Below, piece after piece: positions 45,730 through 55,178 of a DNA stretch of 64,000 nucleotides. Position numbers and translations under genes: made by a program. Positions within the stretch are counted from its first letter, which is position 1, and every line of letters starts with the position of its first letter. Origin of the DNA: Pseudoalteromonas holothuriae (GTDB taxonomy: Bacteria; Pseudomonadota; Gammaproteobacteria; Enterobacterales; Alteromonadaceae); NCBI RefSeq assembly GCF_945859825.1, contig NZ_CAMAPC010000007.1:186001-250000 (forward strand), written 5' to 3'. The notes under the pieces were generated by a model that had not been told where the DNA came from, ran no database searches, and worked only from the letters and a program-made list of their open reading frames with translations.

Positions 45730-46110
45730 GTGTCAAAACAAACGCTACAGTTACTCAATCAAACATTTACGATACATAGTTTAGATTGTGATGCCGCTAT
45801 TCCCAGTGCGGTTGTTAATGCCAATATTTTTTTCATTGCTAAAACCGAAGATGAATTGTCTGTTGTTTGTCCAAGCAACATTCAATTAGATAGTTTTGCT
45901 GCTGAAGGAGATTGGAAAGCACTTGAAGTAATTGGTCCGTTAGGATTTTCTCTAACAGGGATTATGGCAAATATATCAGGTGTACTTGCCAAGGCGCAAA
46001 TATCAATTTTCTCGGTATCTACCTACGATACCGATTACATTTTAGTTAAACAACAACAAATCGATGCAGCTATCAAAGCACTCAAAAAAGATGGATATTT
46101 GGTTTTATAA
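45730..46110 (+). CDS. ACT-domain (CASTOR/ACT_7-like) protein
   Basis: 126 aa from a GTG start with GAGG upstream. The C-terminal half (ALEVIGPLGFSLTGIMANISGVLAKAQISIFSVSTYDTDYILV) is a typical ACT_7-like domain, an amino-acid-binding regulatory fold. Such small proteins are widespread and mostly uncharacterised. The next gene starts directly after its stop, so it probably heads the run through dapE. Confidence 0.8.
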   Translation: MSKQTLQLLNQTFTIHSLDCDAAIPSAVVNANIFFIAKTEDELSVVCPSNIQLDSFAAEGDWKALEVIGPLGFSLTGIMANISGVLAKAQISIFSVSTYDTDYILVKQQQIDAAIKALKKDGYLVL

Positions 46111-46629
46111 ATGCAATTTTCTAAATCAGTAGACTACGCCCCAATCGCCTCTGTTGAGCATCTTTTGATGAATCTTGCCAGCCCATTCACTGGCAAAGTT
46201 TACCCTCTGAGCGTACATCCAGAGACCTTACTTGCAACAAGTATGTTAGGTAGAGGAGTCTGTGTAGAGATGACAGGTAATAAAGTAACATCTCCCATAT
46301 CAGGTACTATCGAACAAATAAAACGCAAGGGTTGTGAATTTATTATCGTTGCTGATAATGGCTTAAAACTCATGGTCCATGTTCACTTGCCAAACGAATA
46401 TAATACACTTGGCCAACAAGCCATCAATGCATTTGGTAAAAAGCACATTGAGCAAGGTGAAATTCTCGCTTATTTCGACCTACCATCATCACAGCAAAAA
46501 ATATTAGGAACACTCATCGTGCTCAATGCAGATAAGCTCGGACCATGTTATTATCCTTTAAAACAAGTGAGTGCAGGACAAGATCCACTCTTATCCATTA
46601 CCAAAAAACAATCACCACAGGGCCAGTAA
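46111..46629 (+). CDS. PTS EIIA-Glc-like protein, one active-site His replaced by Cys
   Basis: 172 aa, resembling glucose-type EIIA (Crr): SPFTGKVYPL, MLGRGVCVEMTGNKVTSPISGTI and GEILAYFDL. The phosphorylatable histidine is kept in LMVHVHLP (E. coli H91 with the initiator Met counted, H90 otherwise). The partner histidine (NHAFSI in E. coli) aligns without a gap to a cysteine (GCEFII). In E. coli EIIA-Glc this residue is needed to pass the phosphoryl group to EIIB but not to accept it from HPr. The protein may therefore be a phospho-switch regulator and not a transporter part. No EIIB/C, HPr or EI gene is adjacent; it sits in a run with ACT, Spx-like and dapE genes. Confidence 0.8.
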   Translation: MQFSKSVDYAPIASVEHLLMNLASPFTGKVYPLSVHPETLLATSMLGRGVCVEMTGNKVTSPISGTIEQIKRKGCEFIIVADNGLKLMVHVHLPNEYNTLGQQAINAFGKKHIEQGEILAYFDLPSSQQKILGTLIVLNADKLGPCYYPLKQVSAGQDPLLSITKKQSPQGQ

Positions 46630-46630
46630 T

Positions 46631-46978
46631 ATGACCATCATGTACGGTATTCCAAACTGCGATACAATAAAAAAAGCGAAGAAGTTACTCACCGACAATA
46701 ACATTGATTTTACTTTCCACGACTATCGAAAAGATGGCATCAATGAGGCTTTAATTGACACTTTCTTTATGCAATTAGGCTGGGAAAATGTGCTCAATAA
46801 ACGGGGTACAACTTACCGTGCCTTAAGCGATGAGCAAAAACAAACGCTCAATGAACAAAGTGCAAAAAAATTATTGTTAGACGCTCCTGCCATGATTAAA
46901 CGTCCTATTCTGGTACATCAAGATCACTATCACCTTGGTTTTAAAAAAGAACAGTACCAAGGGATTTTTTCTCTATGA
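46631..46978 (+). CDS. Spx/ArsC-like thioredoxin-fold protein (YffB type)
   Basis: 115 aa from the ATG at 46631 ([20 protein letters not shown]); upstream in-frame codons lie inside the preceding gene. Only one Cys is seen in the active-site position (NCDTIKKA), with KRPILVH typical of the ArsC/Spx family. E. coli yffB also lies directly before dapE, so this is probably the YffB orthologue; true arsenate reductase activity is unlikely to be its role. It overlaps dapE by 4 bp. Confidence 0.88.
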   Translation: MTIMYGIPNCDTIKKAKKLLTDNNIDFTFHDYRKDGINEALIDTFFMQLGWENVLNKRGTTYRALSDEQKQTLNEQSAKKLLLDAPAMIKRPILVHQDHYHLGFKKEQYQGIFSL

Positions 46979-48117
46979 ATGACAGTCACTTAAGTGAAGT
47001 CATTACACTTGCTAGAGCGCTAATCCAACGCCCTTCAGTGACCCCAGAAGATGCTGGATGCCAAGACATAATGAACAAACGCCTTAGTGCTCTGGGGTTT
47101 AATATCGAAGAGCACTTTTTTGTCGATACGTTAAATACATGGGCAAGAAAAGGGACCATAGAGCCTCATTTTTGCTTTGCTGGGCATACTGACGTTGTAC
47201 CCACAGGTGACGAGTCAACATGGCAATACCCACCGTTCGATGGGCAAATCTATAACGGAATGCTTCATGGCCGAGGTGCTGCAGATATGAAAGGCTCATT
47301 AGCTGCAATGCTTGTGGCTACGGAACGATTCCTCACTAAACACCCAAACCACAATGGGTCAATTTCATTTTTAATTACCTCTGATGAAGAAGGTCCATTT
47401 ATCAACGGTACGACCCGTATTGTTGATTTATTACAAGCCCGAAATGAAAAGATAGACATGTGCTTGGTCGGTGAGCCTTCATCACGAGCGCACCTTGGCG
47501 ACGTGGTAAAAAATGGACGTAGAGGCTCCTTAACTGGGCACTTAACAGTCCAAGGTAAACAAGGCCATGTAGCCTACCCTCACTTGGCAAATAACCCAAT
47601 ACATAAAGCGTCGCCTGCGCTGGCACAACTGAGTGAAACAACTTGGGATAATGGCAACGAATACTTCCCTGCAACTAGTTTTCAAATATCTAACATTCAA
47701 GGTGGCACAGGCGCTGGGAATGTTATTCCAGGTGAGTTATACGTGCAGTTTAACTTTCGCTTTAGCACTGAGGTCACAGCCGATGAGTTAAAAACCAAAG
47801 TAAATAATATTCTTCAAGCACACCAACTTGAATATGAATTAGAATGGACTTTAAATGGCCTACCATTTTTGACCGAACCAGGCCCTTTACTGGATGTCAC
47901 CCTATCTGCGATTGAAGAAATAACAGGTACAATTAGTACTGCAGAAACTTCTGGTGGTACCTCTGATGGACGCTTTATTGCTCAAACTGGTGCTAAAGTG
48001 ATCGAACTTGGGCCCCTTAACGCTACAATTCACCAAGTAAATGAATGTGTGAGCATCGAAGATTTAGATAATCTTGCGCTTATTTATGAACGCATATTAG
48101 AAAAACTGCTGACTTGA
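46975..48117 (+). CDS. dapE: succinyl-diaminopimelate desuccinylase
   Basis: 380 aa, M20-family zinc hydrolase that removes succinate from N-succinyl-LL-DAP in the lysine/peptidoglycan branch. Motifs: [12 protein letters not shown] (metal His and catalytic Asp), [15 protein letters not shown] (bridging Asp), [12 protein letters not shown] (catalytic Glu pair), VGEPSS and [14 protein letters not shown] (C-terminal His). Length is normal. Translationally coupled to the yffB-like gene by an ATGA overlap. Confidence 0.96.
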   Translation: MNDSHLSEVITLARALIQRPSVTPEDAGCQDIMNKRLSALGFNIEEHFFVDTLNTWARKGTIEPHFCFAGHTDVVPTGDESTWQYPPFDGQIYNGMLHGRGAADMKGSLAAMLVATERFLTKHPNHNGSISFLITSDEEGPFINGTTRIVDLLQARNEKIDMCLVGEPSSRAHLGDVVKNGRRGSLTGHLTVQGKQGHVAYPHLANNPIHKASPALAQLSETTWDNGNEYFPATSFQISNIQGGTGAGNVIPGELYVQFNFRFSTEVTADELKTKVNNILQAHQLEYELEWTLNGLPFLTEPGPLLDVTLSAIEEITGTISTAETSGGTSDGRFIAQTGAKVIELGPLNATIHQVNECVSIEDLDNLALIYERILEKLLT

Positions 48118-48124
48118 GACTTTT

Positions 48125-48799
48125 ATGGATATGTCAAAAATTGCCTGCGGTTTATCTGATGCACACCTCGCCTGCTGGCAAAACATCTATGTGCATAAGG
48201 ACATTATTGATGACCTAAACATGTTATCCAGCGCAGCCAAACGAGACGGGTTTGAGTTGCGTATTGCGTCAAGCTATAGGGGCTTTGAGCGTCAGGCTGC
48301 TATTTGGAACGCAAAATTCGCCAAGCAACGCCCTGTCTATGATATCAATGGTCAAGAAGTTGACTTATCTAAACTAGATGAACAAGCTAAGTGTGAAGCA
48401 ATTATGCTTTTCTCTGCTTTGCCGGGTGGCAGTCGACATCACTTTGGCAGCGATTTAGACATATATGCTGCAAATTGCCTTGCGCCAAATCAAAACTTGC
48501 AACTTGAACCATGGGAGTATCAACTAGGCGGGCCATTCGCTGAGTTTAGCAATTGGCTAGATGAACATTTACAAACGTACAGCTTTTTTAAACCCTACAA
48601 TTGCTATCAAGGAGGCGTGGCTCAAGAGCCTTGGCATATTAGCCACCAGCGTGTTGCTAAGCAACTTGAACAGTATCAAAGCACACACAACATCGCTGCA
48701 GCATTAAAAAATCAAGAGGTGTTAGGAAAAAAAGCAATTTTAAGCAATTTAGCAATGCTTCATAAGCGCTTTATCAGCAATATTACTTATCCTAATTAA
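48125..48799 (+). CDS. M15-family D-Ala-D-Ala carboxypeptidase-like protein
   Basis: 224 aa with the zinc-site motifs of M15B/VanY-like peptidases: SSYRGFERQAAIW, SRHHFGSDLDI (HxxxxxxD type) and EPWHIS (Glu and His). No clear signal peptide is seen, so its location is uncertain; substrates would be D-Ala-containing peptidoglycan peptides. It starts 7 bp after dapE and probably belongs to the same transcript, a sensible pairing since both act on cell-wall building blocks. Confidence 0.82.
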   Translation: MDMSKIACGLSDAHLACWQNIYVHKDIIDDLNMLSSAAKRDGFELRIASSYRGFERQAAIWNAKFAKQRPVYDINGQEVDLSKLDEQAKCEAIMLFSALPGGSRHHFGSDLDIYAANCLAPNQNLQLEPWEYQLGGPFAEFSNWLDEHLQTYSFFKPYNCYQGGVAQEPWHISHQRVAKQLEQYQSTHNIAAALKNQEVLGKKAILSNLAMLHKRFISNITYPN

Positions 48800-48810
48800 A
48801 TACGCTTCTA

Positions 48811-48834
48811 GACACAGCTAACGATAGCTGTGTC
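48811..48834. terminator. hairpin between M15 peptidase gene and alaA
   Basis: Perfect 10-bp stem GACACAGCTA / TAGCTGTGTC with a 4-nt loop, between convergent genes. U-tracts are weak on both strands, so terminator function is probable, not certain. Confidence 0.6.
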
Positions 48835-48848
48835 TGATAAAAAAACAT

Positions 48849-50066
48849 TTAAGATTGACGATAGTTTGCAAAAAACCGCTGCATACGCAACATTGCAGGC
48901 TCTAATTCATCTTTATGTGGTAAAAAGACCAATCTAAAATGATCTGGCTCTGGCCAATTAAACGCACGCCCATGAACAAGTAGTATCTTTTCTTCCCGTA
49001 ACAAATCGAGCATCAATTTTTCATCATTCTTGACATTAAACTTAATAGTGTCGATTTTAGCAAACGCATAGAGTGCACCTTTTGGTTTAACGCACGACAA
49101 ACCTTCTATATTGTTTAGACCATCATAAGCTATATTTCGCTGCTCAAATAACCTTCCACCGGGCTCAATTAAAGCATCAATAGATTGCACACCCCCAAGC
49201 GCTTGTTGAATTGCAAACTGTGCAGGTACGTTTGCGCATAAACGCATTGAGGCAAGCATATCTAATCCCGTTGCTAAATCTCCCATTGCACTGACTTTAC
49301 CACTTAAAATCATCCAGCCCATCCTCAGACCAGCAGCACGATAAGTTTTAGCCAAACCATTAAAAGTAATAACTGGTAAATCATCACACATTGCAGCTAT
49401 TGAGGTGTGCTCAGCACCATCGTATAAGATTTTTTCGTATATCTCATCACTCAATAGCAGCAACTGGTGCTCACGCGCGATATCAATTAACCCTTGAAGT
49501 AGCGCTTTATCGTATACGGCTCCAGTGGGGTTATTCGGATTTATCAGCACAAGTGCTTTGGTTTTATTCGTTATTTTTTGTTTTATATCGACTAAATCAG
49601 GAAACCAATCTTGTTGTTCATCACAGCGGTAATGAACAGGTGTTCCCCCTGCCAACTTGACCGACGCGGTCCATAGCGGGTAATCAGGTGCCGGAATAAG
49701 CACTTCATCACCATTGTTGAGCAATGCTTGGGTCGTCATTTGAATCAGCTCACTCACTCCGTTACCAATGTAAATATTATCAACACTGATATTTGGTAAC
49801 GATTTTTGCTGATAGTGCTGGTACACCGCCACACGTGCTGAATATAGCCCTTTAGAATCACAATAGCCTTGAGCTGAGTATAAATTGCGAATAATATCTC
49901 GGTGCATGTCCTCCGGCATATCAAAGCCAAAGGCTGCCGGGTTACCTATATTTAGTTTGAGTACTTTAAGCCCATCTTCTTCCATTTTTTTGGCTTGTGT
50001 GAGCACTGGGCCACGAATGTCATAGCACACACCGTCAAGTTTGTTACTTTTTGTAATTTTTGTCAT
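48849..50066 (-). CDS. alaA: alanine aminotransferase AlaA
   Basis: 405 aa class I PLP aminotransferase making alanine from pyruvate with glutamate as donor. Motifs: KLNIGNPAAFGFD, GNGVSELIQMTTQALLN, INPNNPTGAVYD, LLLSDEIYEKILYDG and NGLAKTYRAAGLRMGW (PLP lysine in AKTYR). Length equals that of E. coli AlaA (405). A G-rich SD lies just upstream of the ATG. Monocistronic, convergent with the M15 gene. Confidence 0.94.
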   Translation of the reverse strand: MTKITKSNKLDGVCYDIRGPVLTQAKKMEEDGLKVLKLNIGNPAAFGFDMPEDMHRDIIRNLYSAQGYCDSKGLYSARVAVYQHYQQKSLPNISVDNIYIGNGVSELIQMTTQALLNNGDEVLIPAPDYPLWTASVKLAGGTPVHYRCDEQQDWFPDLVDIKQKITNKTKALVLINPNNPTGAVYDKALLQGLIDIAREHQLLLLSDEIYEKILYDGAEHTSIAAMCDDLPVITFNGLAKTYRAAGLRMGWMILSGKVSAMGDLATGLDMLASMRLCANVPAQFAIQQALGGVQSIDALIEPGGRLFEQRNIAYDGLNNIEGLSCVKPKGALYAFAKIDTIKFNVKNDEKLMLDLLREEKILLVHGRAFNWPEPDHFRLVFLPHKDELEPAMLRMQRFFANYRQS

Positions 50067-50155
50067 TTATCCCCCCATTTCCAATGCCTAGCATAGCCTA
50101 TATATGCCCAGAAAAACCAGAGGGATAAACGAAGATATCTATAGAATAATAAAAG

Positions 50156-50500
50156 TTATGGATTCATCGCAAGCCATTGCAGCAACTGAGACTTAGAGCC
50201 AACAACCTGCTCTGTTATCTGTTCCATATTTTCAGTAACACTAAGCTCATCTCCTTTGATTAACCCCTGCTCAATCGCTCTGGCTGTGCCGCTTAAGCTA
50301 ATTGCACCAAACTGAGCAGCGTTAGACTTTAAACTGTGGGCATGACGTATAGCTTCTTGCTTATCGCAATCAAGCGCCAATTTGAGATCGTTCTCTAACC
50401 TTTCAAATTCACTGCAACAAAAAACCAAAGTGTCTTCGAATTGATCCCCAAGCAGAGATTGCATACTTTCCAGCGCACCATTATCAATACTTACGTTCAT
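50156..50500 (-). CDS. orphan HPt (histidine phosphotransfer) protein
   Basis: 114 aa from the ATG at 50498-50500, which has GAAGGGA upstream; an earlier in-frame start lacks such a site. The central HAHSLKSNAAQFGA is the HPt signature with the phosphorylated His. The whole gene is one helical domain, so it should relay phosphate between a hybrid kinase and a response regulator. Neither partner is next to it; the nearest signalling gene is the GGDEF-EAL sensor at 51963-54437. Confidence 0.85.
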   Translation of the reverse strand: MNVSIDNGALESMQSLLGDQFEDTLVFCCSEFERLENDLKLALDCDKQEAIRHAHSLKSNAAQFGAISLSGTARAIEQGLIKGDELSVTENMEQITEQVVGSKSQLLQWLAMNP

Positions 50501-50615
50501 AAAATTCCCTTCCAACAGGTCGTTACTTGTAATGCTAGACAATTCACCTATCGTTAGCAAAACAATTTGATATTTATGATAACATTTATCATGTGTTTTT
50601 GTTTTAGAGCAAACA

Positions 50616-51212
50616 ATGAAGAGAAATTGTTGTACAAAGTGCCATTACCCTGAAACAACATGTGTATGTCATTATGTAACCCCTTCACTATCAAATAAAA
50701 CCAAAATTGTCGTTTTACAATACCCAGACGAAGTATCTCTGGCAAAAAATACTGTACGACTTTTAAAATTACAACTAACCAATATTTGCGTTTTCACTGG
50801 AGAAAGTAGTGATGACTTTACTCAAGTGCAAAAAATAACGCAAAACCAACGGTGTGCCTTATTATACCCCAATGAGCAAGCTATCACTGTGCAACAGCTC
50901 AGTGAGCAGCATGCTCCCATAGACGTACTAATTGTTATTGATGGTACGTGGAAAAAAACACACAAAATATTTGCCCTAAATCCATGGCTCAATAAACTCC
51001 CAAAAGTGACTTTTTCTCAAATACCCAAAAATCAATATCGCATTCGCAAGGCTGAGCAAGCGCATAGTTTATCAACTTTAGAGGCTGTTTCACTATTTTT
51101 GAATGAATATGAGCAAATAGATCAACAACCCTTGCTTAATTTACTCAATGGGATGGTAATGCAACAAACGAAGTTGATGCCAGAACACGTTAAATCTCGG
51201 TATAAATTATGA
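50616..51212 (+). CDS. DTW-domain tRNA-uridine aminocarboxypropyltransferase-like protein
   Basis: 198 aa. Four N-terminal cysteines (NCCTKCHYPETTCVCHY) form the probable zinc site and VIDGTWKKTHK carries the DTW signature (here DGTW), followed by RIRKAEQAHSLSTLEAV. The family includes E. coli TapT (YfiP), which adds the acp group to U47 of tRNAs using SAM. It overlaps the next gene by 4 bp (ATGA). Confidence 0.88.
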   Translation: MKRNCCTKCHYPETTCVCHYVTPSLSNKTKIVVLQYPDEVSLAKNTVRLLKLQLTNICVFTGESSDDFTQVQKITQNQRCALLYPNEQAITVQQLSEQHAPIDVLIVIDGTWKKTHKIFALNPWLNKLPKVTFSQIPKNQYRIRKAEQAHSLSTLEAVSLFLNEYEQIDQQPLLNLLNGMVMQQTKLMPEHVKSRYKL

Positions 51213-52003
51213 GTTACATACCAAGGATCGCATCTAATTTTAAAAGAGAAGGCCCTGATTATCGTTTTGATGATCAGACGGATTTTCAAGAAATTAAGCA
51301 TACCTTTGGTTTTAGAACAATCACAATCGGAAGTTGGGTTACCCCTTATGAACAGCGCATTGGCGCTAATTTAATTTATGATGCATTGGCTGACTTAGCA
51401 CAGATTTTACAAGTTCCCCCACAGGTTATTGGCCTAAGAGGTACTCTCAATTTTGCTTTCGGTGCGGGGGGACAACTCGGTGTACAAGCACATTATGATG
51501 CAGCAGCAAGAACCCTAGCGCTGGCAAAAAATGCCGGAGCTGGTGCTCTGGCGCATGAGTGGTGGCATGCATTTGACCACTATATTTGTAAAAAGCTATT
51601 TGCCAGTACAACCCCCCTATCATTTGCATCTAGCCTATGGATACAGTGTAATGTCACTTACCGCCATCCACTTAATTTATTATTAGATCAATTTTTTAAG
51701 CAACTATTTTTAAGTGACAATACTGATCAACCCAGCCAATTTTTTCAACAAGCTAAAGCACTTGATATGCAATACGATTTACTCTATTTTAGCCGTCCAC
51801 AAGAAATGAGTGCTCGTGCTTTTGAAGCATGCATAAGCCACAATCCAAAAATACTCAATGAGTATCTCGTAAGCGGAGTAAAAAACAGCAAACTACAAAA
51901 GCAAGGAGGATTCCCATGTTTAGATAATATAATCACCCTATCAGACATCATCTTCCACTACTTCAGTGAGCTAGGTACTGCTTTACATCATCACTGTGAC
52001 TAA
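51209..52003 (+). CDS. CLCA_X-family protein with HEWWH metalloprotease-like motif
   Basis: 264 aa of unknown function. ALAHEWWHAFDHY has the HExxH arrangement of zinc metallopeptidases with a further His four residues on, like the LPD1-type domains named CLCA_X in marine gammaproteobacteria. Upstream, LRGTLNFAFGAGGQLGVQAHYDAAARTLAL is also characteristic. There is no signal peptide, so it is cytoplasmic. It is coupled to the DTW gene and its 3' end overlaps the convergent GGDEF-EAL gene by 41 bp. Confidence 0.75.
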   Translation: MSYIPRIASNFKREGPDYRFDDQTDFQEIKHTFGFRTITIGSWVTPYEQRIGANLIYDALADLAQILQVPPQVIGLRGTLNFAFGAGGQLGVQAHYDAAARTLALAKNAGAGALAHEWWHAFDHYICKKLFASTTPLSFASSLWIQCNVTYRHPLNLLLDQFFKQLFLSDNTDQPSQFFQQAKALDMQYDLLYFSRPQEMSARAFEACISHNPKILNEYLVSGVKNSKLQKQGGFPCLDNIITLSDIIFHYFSELGTALHHHCD

Positions 52004-54437
52004 CCTTATACAACCACTTCAAATAGTCCTCAAATGCCAATGGTTTCGATATAAAATAACCTTGTCCATAATCGCAGCCATAATGTTGTAAACGCGTGTA
52101 GCTTTGCTCACTTTCAATACCTTCAGCAACCACCCTTAGACCCAAACTATGCGCCAAATCTGACATTGCTTTAGTGATGGTCTGATTACTTTTAGAAGTT
52201 TCTATATCCATAACAAACTGCTTATCAATTTTTAATTCATCAAACCCTAAACGACTTAAGTAAGCTAACGAGGAATAACCTGTTCCGAAATCATCGAGCG
52301 CTAATTTTACGCCTACACTACGATAATCATCTAATATGTTTTTCAAGTATATTTCATTGGCGATTGTGACTGACTCTGTAATTTCAATCACAATTTGTGA
52401 CGGATTTAAATTCAGTTGATTCACCAAAGTTATTAAATGTACCAACAGTTCTTTTTTTGCGAGATCTTTTCCTGAAATGTTAAGCGATAAAACATGCCCT
52501 GGATACTGTTCAACCAGCTGTTTTTGGTAATTTAACCCTTTTTCCAATACTAATTCAGTTAAAGAGTGAATAAGCCCTGATGATTCAGCAATAGGAATAA
52601 ATTCATCTGGTGGTATTTGCCCTAATTTAGGGTGAAACCACCTTAATAAACCTTCGCAGCCGTATACTTTCCCAGTTGCTAAATTTATTTGCGGCTGAAG
52701 GTACAAGCTAAAACTATCATTCTCAATTGCTTCTTTCAAAGCAGAAGATAACTGCATCCGACGTTCTGATACCACTGAGTTAGCCAGATCAAATATTTGC
52801 CAACGCTCACTATGATCCGATTTAGTGGATAGCGCTAACATTGCTTTTTGAACGAGTCCTTCAGCAGTCTTTGCATGCAAGGGATAGTGAGCAACACCCA
52901 CTTCAATCTCATCGACCAATCGAATACCTTTATAGTCGATCCCTTCTTCAAACACGCTTGATAAAATACACACATATTGCTCAATTTGGCTTAATGACAG
53001 CTTACCAAGCAAAGTAATACCAAAAGTACAGTCATCTAAGCGGAATATTTCTGTGTTACGGGCCTTTTGATCGCTTAGCGTTAAGGTGCCATAGGTATCC
53101 AACTGCAAGTGCAATTTGCTAAAAAGCTCATTCAAATGCTTATTTGCATGTTCAAGACCCAAATTTAATCGTATTGAGTGGATAACTAAAGGTCTAAATA
53201 ACAACAAAGTATGATGCGTATTAGCATGCACTAAATGCGTTAAATATTGATTCAAAGCATAACGATTTGAAAGCCCTGTATCTGGGTCATGTAGACTATA
53301 AAATAGTACTCGCTCTTTAAGTTTTTTATCGTTAACAAATATATTGAACATAAGTAGTAGGATATGCATCACAATTGCTAATTTACTCACTTCAAGCATC
53401 TGACCGTTGGTAATAATACCTAATTGCATACTTACCCACACGAAGCCAAGTGCCAACATAGGCAACCAAGCGCCCGCCATTAGCCAAATATCTGTGGTTA
53501 CCTCTGTTCGACATTGATAGTAAACTGCAATTAATACAGCTGCAGTGACCAGGCAAGCTAAAGCTTGAAATTGGTTTGATAAGGCAGTACCCATACCAAA
53601 CAATATTGCAGCGCCTACAACGAGCCCCCCAGTTGTGATCCAAACTAAGTATGAAAGCTCTTTATTGTCTTTCATCGACGAAAAGCATGATTTATGGTAT
53701 ATCAAGCACATAGCGCACGCCAAAATAAGCCAGCTGCCATTTAAAGAAGCGATTGATTTACCCAATTCAAGCGGCAAATAAAAATAAATACTGCCATTGT
53801 TAACACTACATTGTATAGCTAAAAAGCTTATATAAATACCAAGTAAAGCCAAGTGTTTACGCTTAGTTATTAACGCCATACACGCTAATAATAAAGCGAT
53901 AAAGTAAAGCAACCCGAGTTCAATACCATACCAAAATAATTTCGACTGATTTTGCTTTTTGAAATTTTCTTGTGACGTTACGAAGTAATTAAACTTCACT
54001 GTATAGGGAGAACGAATATGAATATATACCAGTGAGTTTCGCTCTGAAGCTGCAAACATAATATGGGGAGAAATACTTTGTAAACGAGAGTAAGAGGCAT
54101 TATCTTGGGGTATTGTTACCTGCTCTATGACATTGCCCTGTAGAACTCGATAAAATTCAACCAAGCTATTAATTGGCTTTTCTATATAAAGCACATGACT
54201 TGAACCAGACAAATTCAATTGTGAGGTCTCGACTCTAAGCCAGGTTGATACTAACTTGGGTGCGATAGGAGATTGCTTATCAAGTGCTACAAATTCACTT
54301 TCCCTTTGTAAAATATCTTCGATCGGCTGTTGGTTGCTTAAATCATTATAGTAAGAAACTGGTGAAGCCAAAGAGCCACAACTAACTGTCATGGTTAGAT
54401 AAAGCATAAACACCAGAAAGGCTTTATTAATACCCAT
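51963..54437 (-). CDS. 7TMR-DISM sensor with degenerate GGDEF and intact EAL domain
   Basis: 824 aa from the ATG at 54435-54437; AAAGGAG lies 5 nt upstream, and an upstream in-frame GTG overlaps that site. N-terminal signal peptide, periplasmic DISMED2-like domain (residues about 30-170), seven membrane helices (about 175-385), GGDEF region (about 400-545) and EAL domain (about 560-815). The GGDEF signature reads DDCTF, so cyclase activity is unlikely. The EAL domain keeps EGLLRW, NISGKDL, IEITES and DDFGTGYSSLAYL, as expected for an active c-di-GMP phosphodiesterase. It probably lowers c-di-GMP in answer to an external ligand. Confidence 0.9.
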   Translation of the reverse strand: MGINKAFLVFMLYLTMTVSCGSLASPVSYYNDLSNQQPIEDILQRESEFVALDKQSPIAPKLVSTWLRVETSQLNLSGSSHVLYIEKPINSLVEFYRVLQGNVIEQVTIPQDNASYSRLQSISPHIMFAASERNSLVYIHIRSPYTVKFNYFVTSQENFKKQNQSKLFWYGIELGLLYFIALLLACMALITKRKHLALLGIYISFLAIQCSVNNGSIYFYLPLELGKSIASLNGSWLILACAMCLIYHKSCFSSMKDNKELSYLVWITTGGLVVGAAILFGMGTALSNQFQALACLVTAAVLIAVYYQCRTEVTTDIWLMAGAWLPMLALGFVWVSMQLGIITNGQMLEVSKLAIVMHILLLMFNIFVNDKKLKERVLFYSLHDPDTGLSNRYALNQYLTHLVHANTHHTLLLFRPLVIHSIRLNLGLEHANKHLNELFSKLHLQLDTYGTLTLSDQKARNTEIFRLDDCTFGITLLGKLSLSQIEQYVCILSSVFEEGIDYKGIRLVDEIEVGVAHYPLHAKTAEGLVQKAMLALSTKSDHSERWQIFDLANSVVSERRMQLSSALKEAIENDSFSLYLQPQINLATGKVYGCEGLLRWFHPKLGQIPPDEFIPIAESSGLIHSLTELVLEKGLNYQKQLVEQYPGHVLSLNISGKDLAKKELLVHLITLVNQLNLNPSQIVIEITESVTIANEIYLKNILDDYRSVGVKLALDDFGTGYSSLAYLSRLGFDELKIDKQFVMDIETSKSNQTITKAMSDLAHSLGLRVVAEGIESEQSYTRLQHYGCDYGQGYFISKPLAFEDYLKWLYKVSHSDDVKQYLAH

Positions 54438-54530
54438 CTTCACTCCTTTAAAAACGCGCCATGTATTTACGCATGACTATTAGTTAGTATGGAAGTTTTC
54501 TGGGTTAATGCGAGCAAATAAATGATAAAG

Positions 54531-54567
54531 AGGCGGTGCATGTCGGTACACCTAAAATCCACCGCCT
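54531..54567 (-). terminator. hairpin downstream of dcd
   Basis: Perfect 8-bp GC-rich stem AGGCGGTG / CACCGCCT with a 21-nt loop, 15 bp after the dcd stop. Only a weak T-rich stretch follows on the minus strand. Confidence 0.5.
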
Positions 54568-54581
54568 GTTAAAAGCGGTAA

Positions 54582-55175
54582 TTAATTGTTGTTATTGTCG
54601 GCACTGATGCGACTGGCAACCGCACTATTCTGGCCTTTATATTTTGCATCTTTACGGATGTTATAAGGGTTATCAGCAGCACTGGTCATCGTTTCAAAGC
54701 TCAACGCCCCTATTTTCATTTTTGGTCTTAAAGCCAAAGGTAATTTACCCGAATTATAAAATTCAAGGACGATATTACCTGCCCAACCAGGGTCAATTCT
54801 ATGTGCTGTTACATGCACCATAAGCCCTAAACGTGCTAATGATGATCGCCCATCTAACCAACCAACTAAATCTGCAGGTAATGTCACCGATTCATAAGTC
54901 ATCGCTAAGGCTAATTGACCAGGATGTAAGAAAAACGCTTGTCCATCTTCAAGGACAATTTCGTCACTCATAATCGACTCCATTGCCGCATTAAGCTGAT
55001 CTTTAGGTCCACTTAAATCCACGTAGGGCGCACCATAGTCTTGAAATACACGAAACTTATTACCCAGTCTCAAGTCAACTGTAATACCAGAAATCATGTC
55101 TTCGCTTGGCGCAGGCTCGATAATGATTTTTTGTTCTGCAACTGCTTGTTTTATATGTTTATCTGATAATCTCAT
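54582..55175 (-). CDS. dcd: dCTP deaminase
   Basis: 197 aa, close to E. coli Dcd (193). Converts dCTP to dUTP for thymidylate synthesis. Motifs: [48 protein letters not shown] (active site with the catalytic Glu later in VLEFYNSG) and [16 protein letters not shown]. It starts 3 bp after mrp, giving an mrp-dcd unit. Confidence 0.95.
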   Translation of the reverse strand: MRLSDKHIKQAVAEQKIIIEPAPSEDMISGITVDLRLGNKFRVFQDYGAPYVDLSGPKDQLNAAMESIMSDEIVLEDGQAFFLHPGQLALAMTYESVTLPADLVGWLDGRSSLARLGLMVHVTAHRIDPGWAGNIVLEFYNSGKLPLALRPKMKIGALSFETMTSAADNPYNIRKDAKYKGQNSAVASRISADNNNN

Positions 55176-55178
55176 TAA

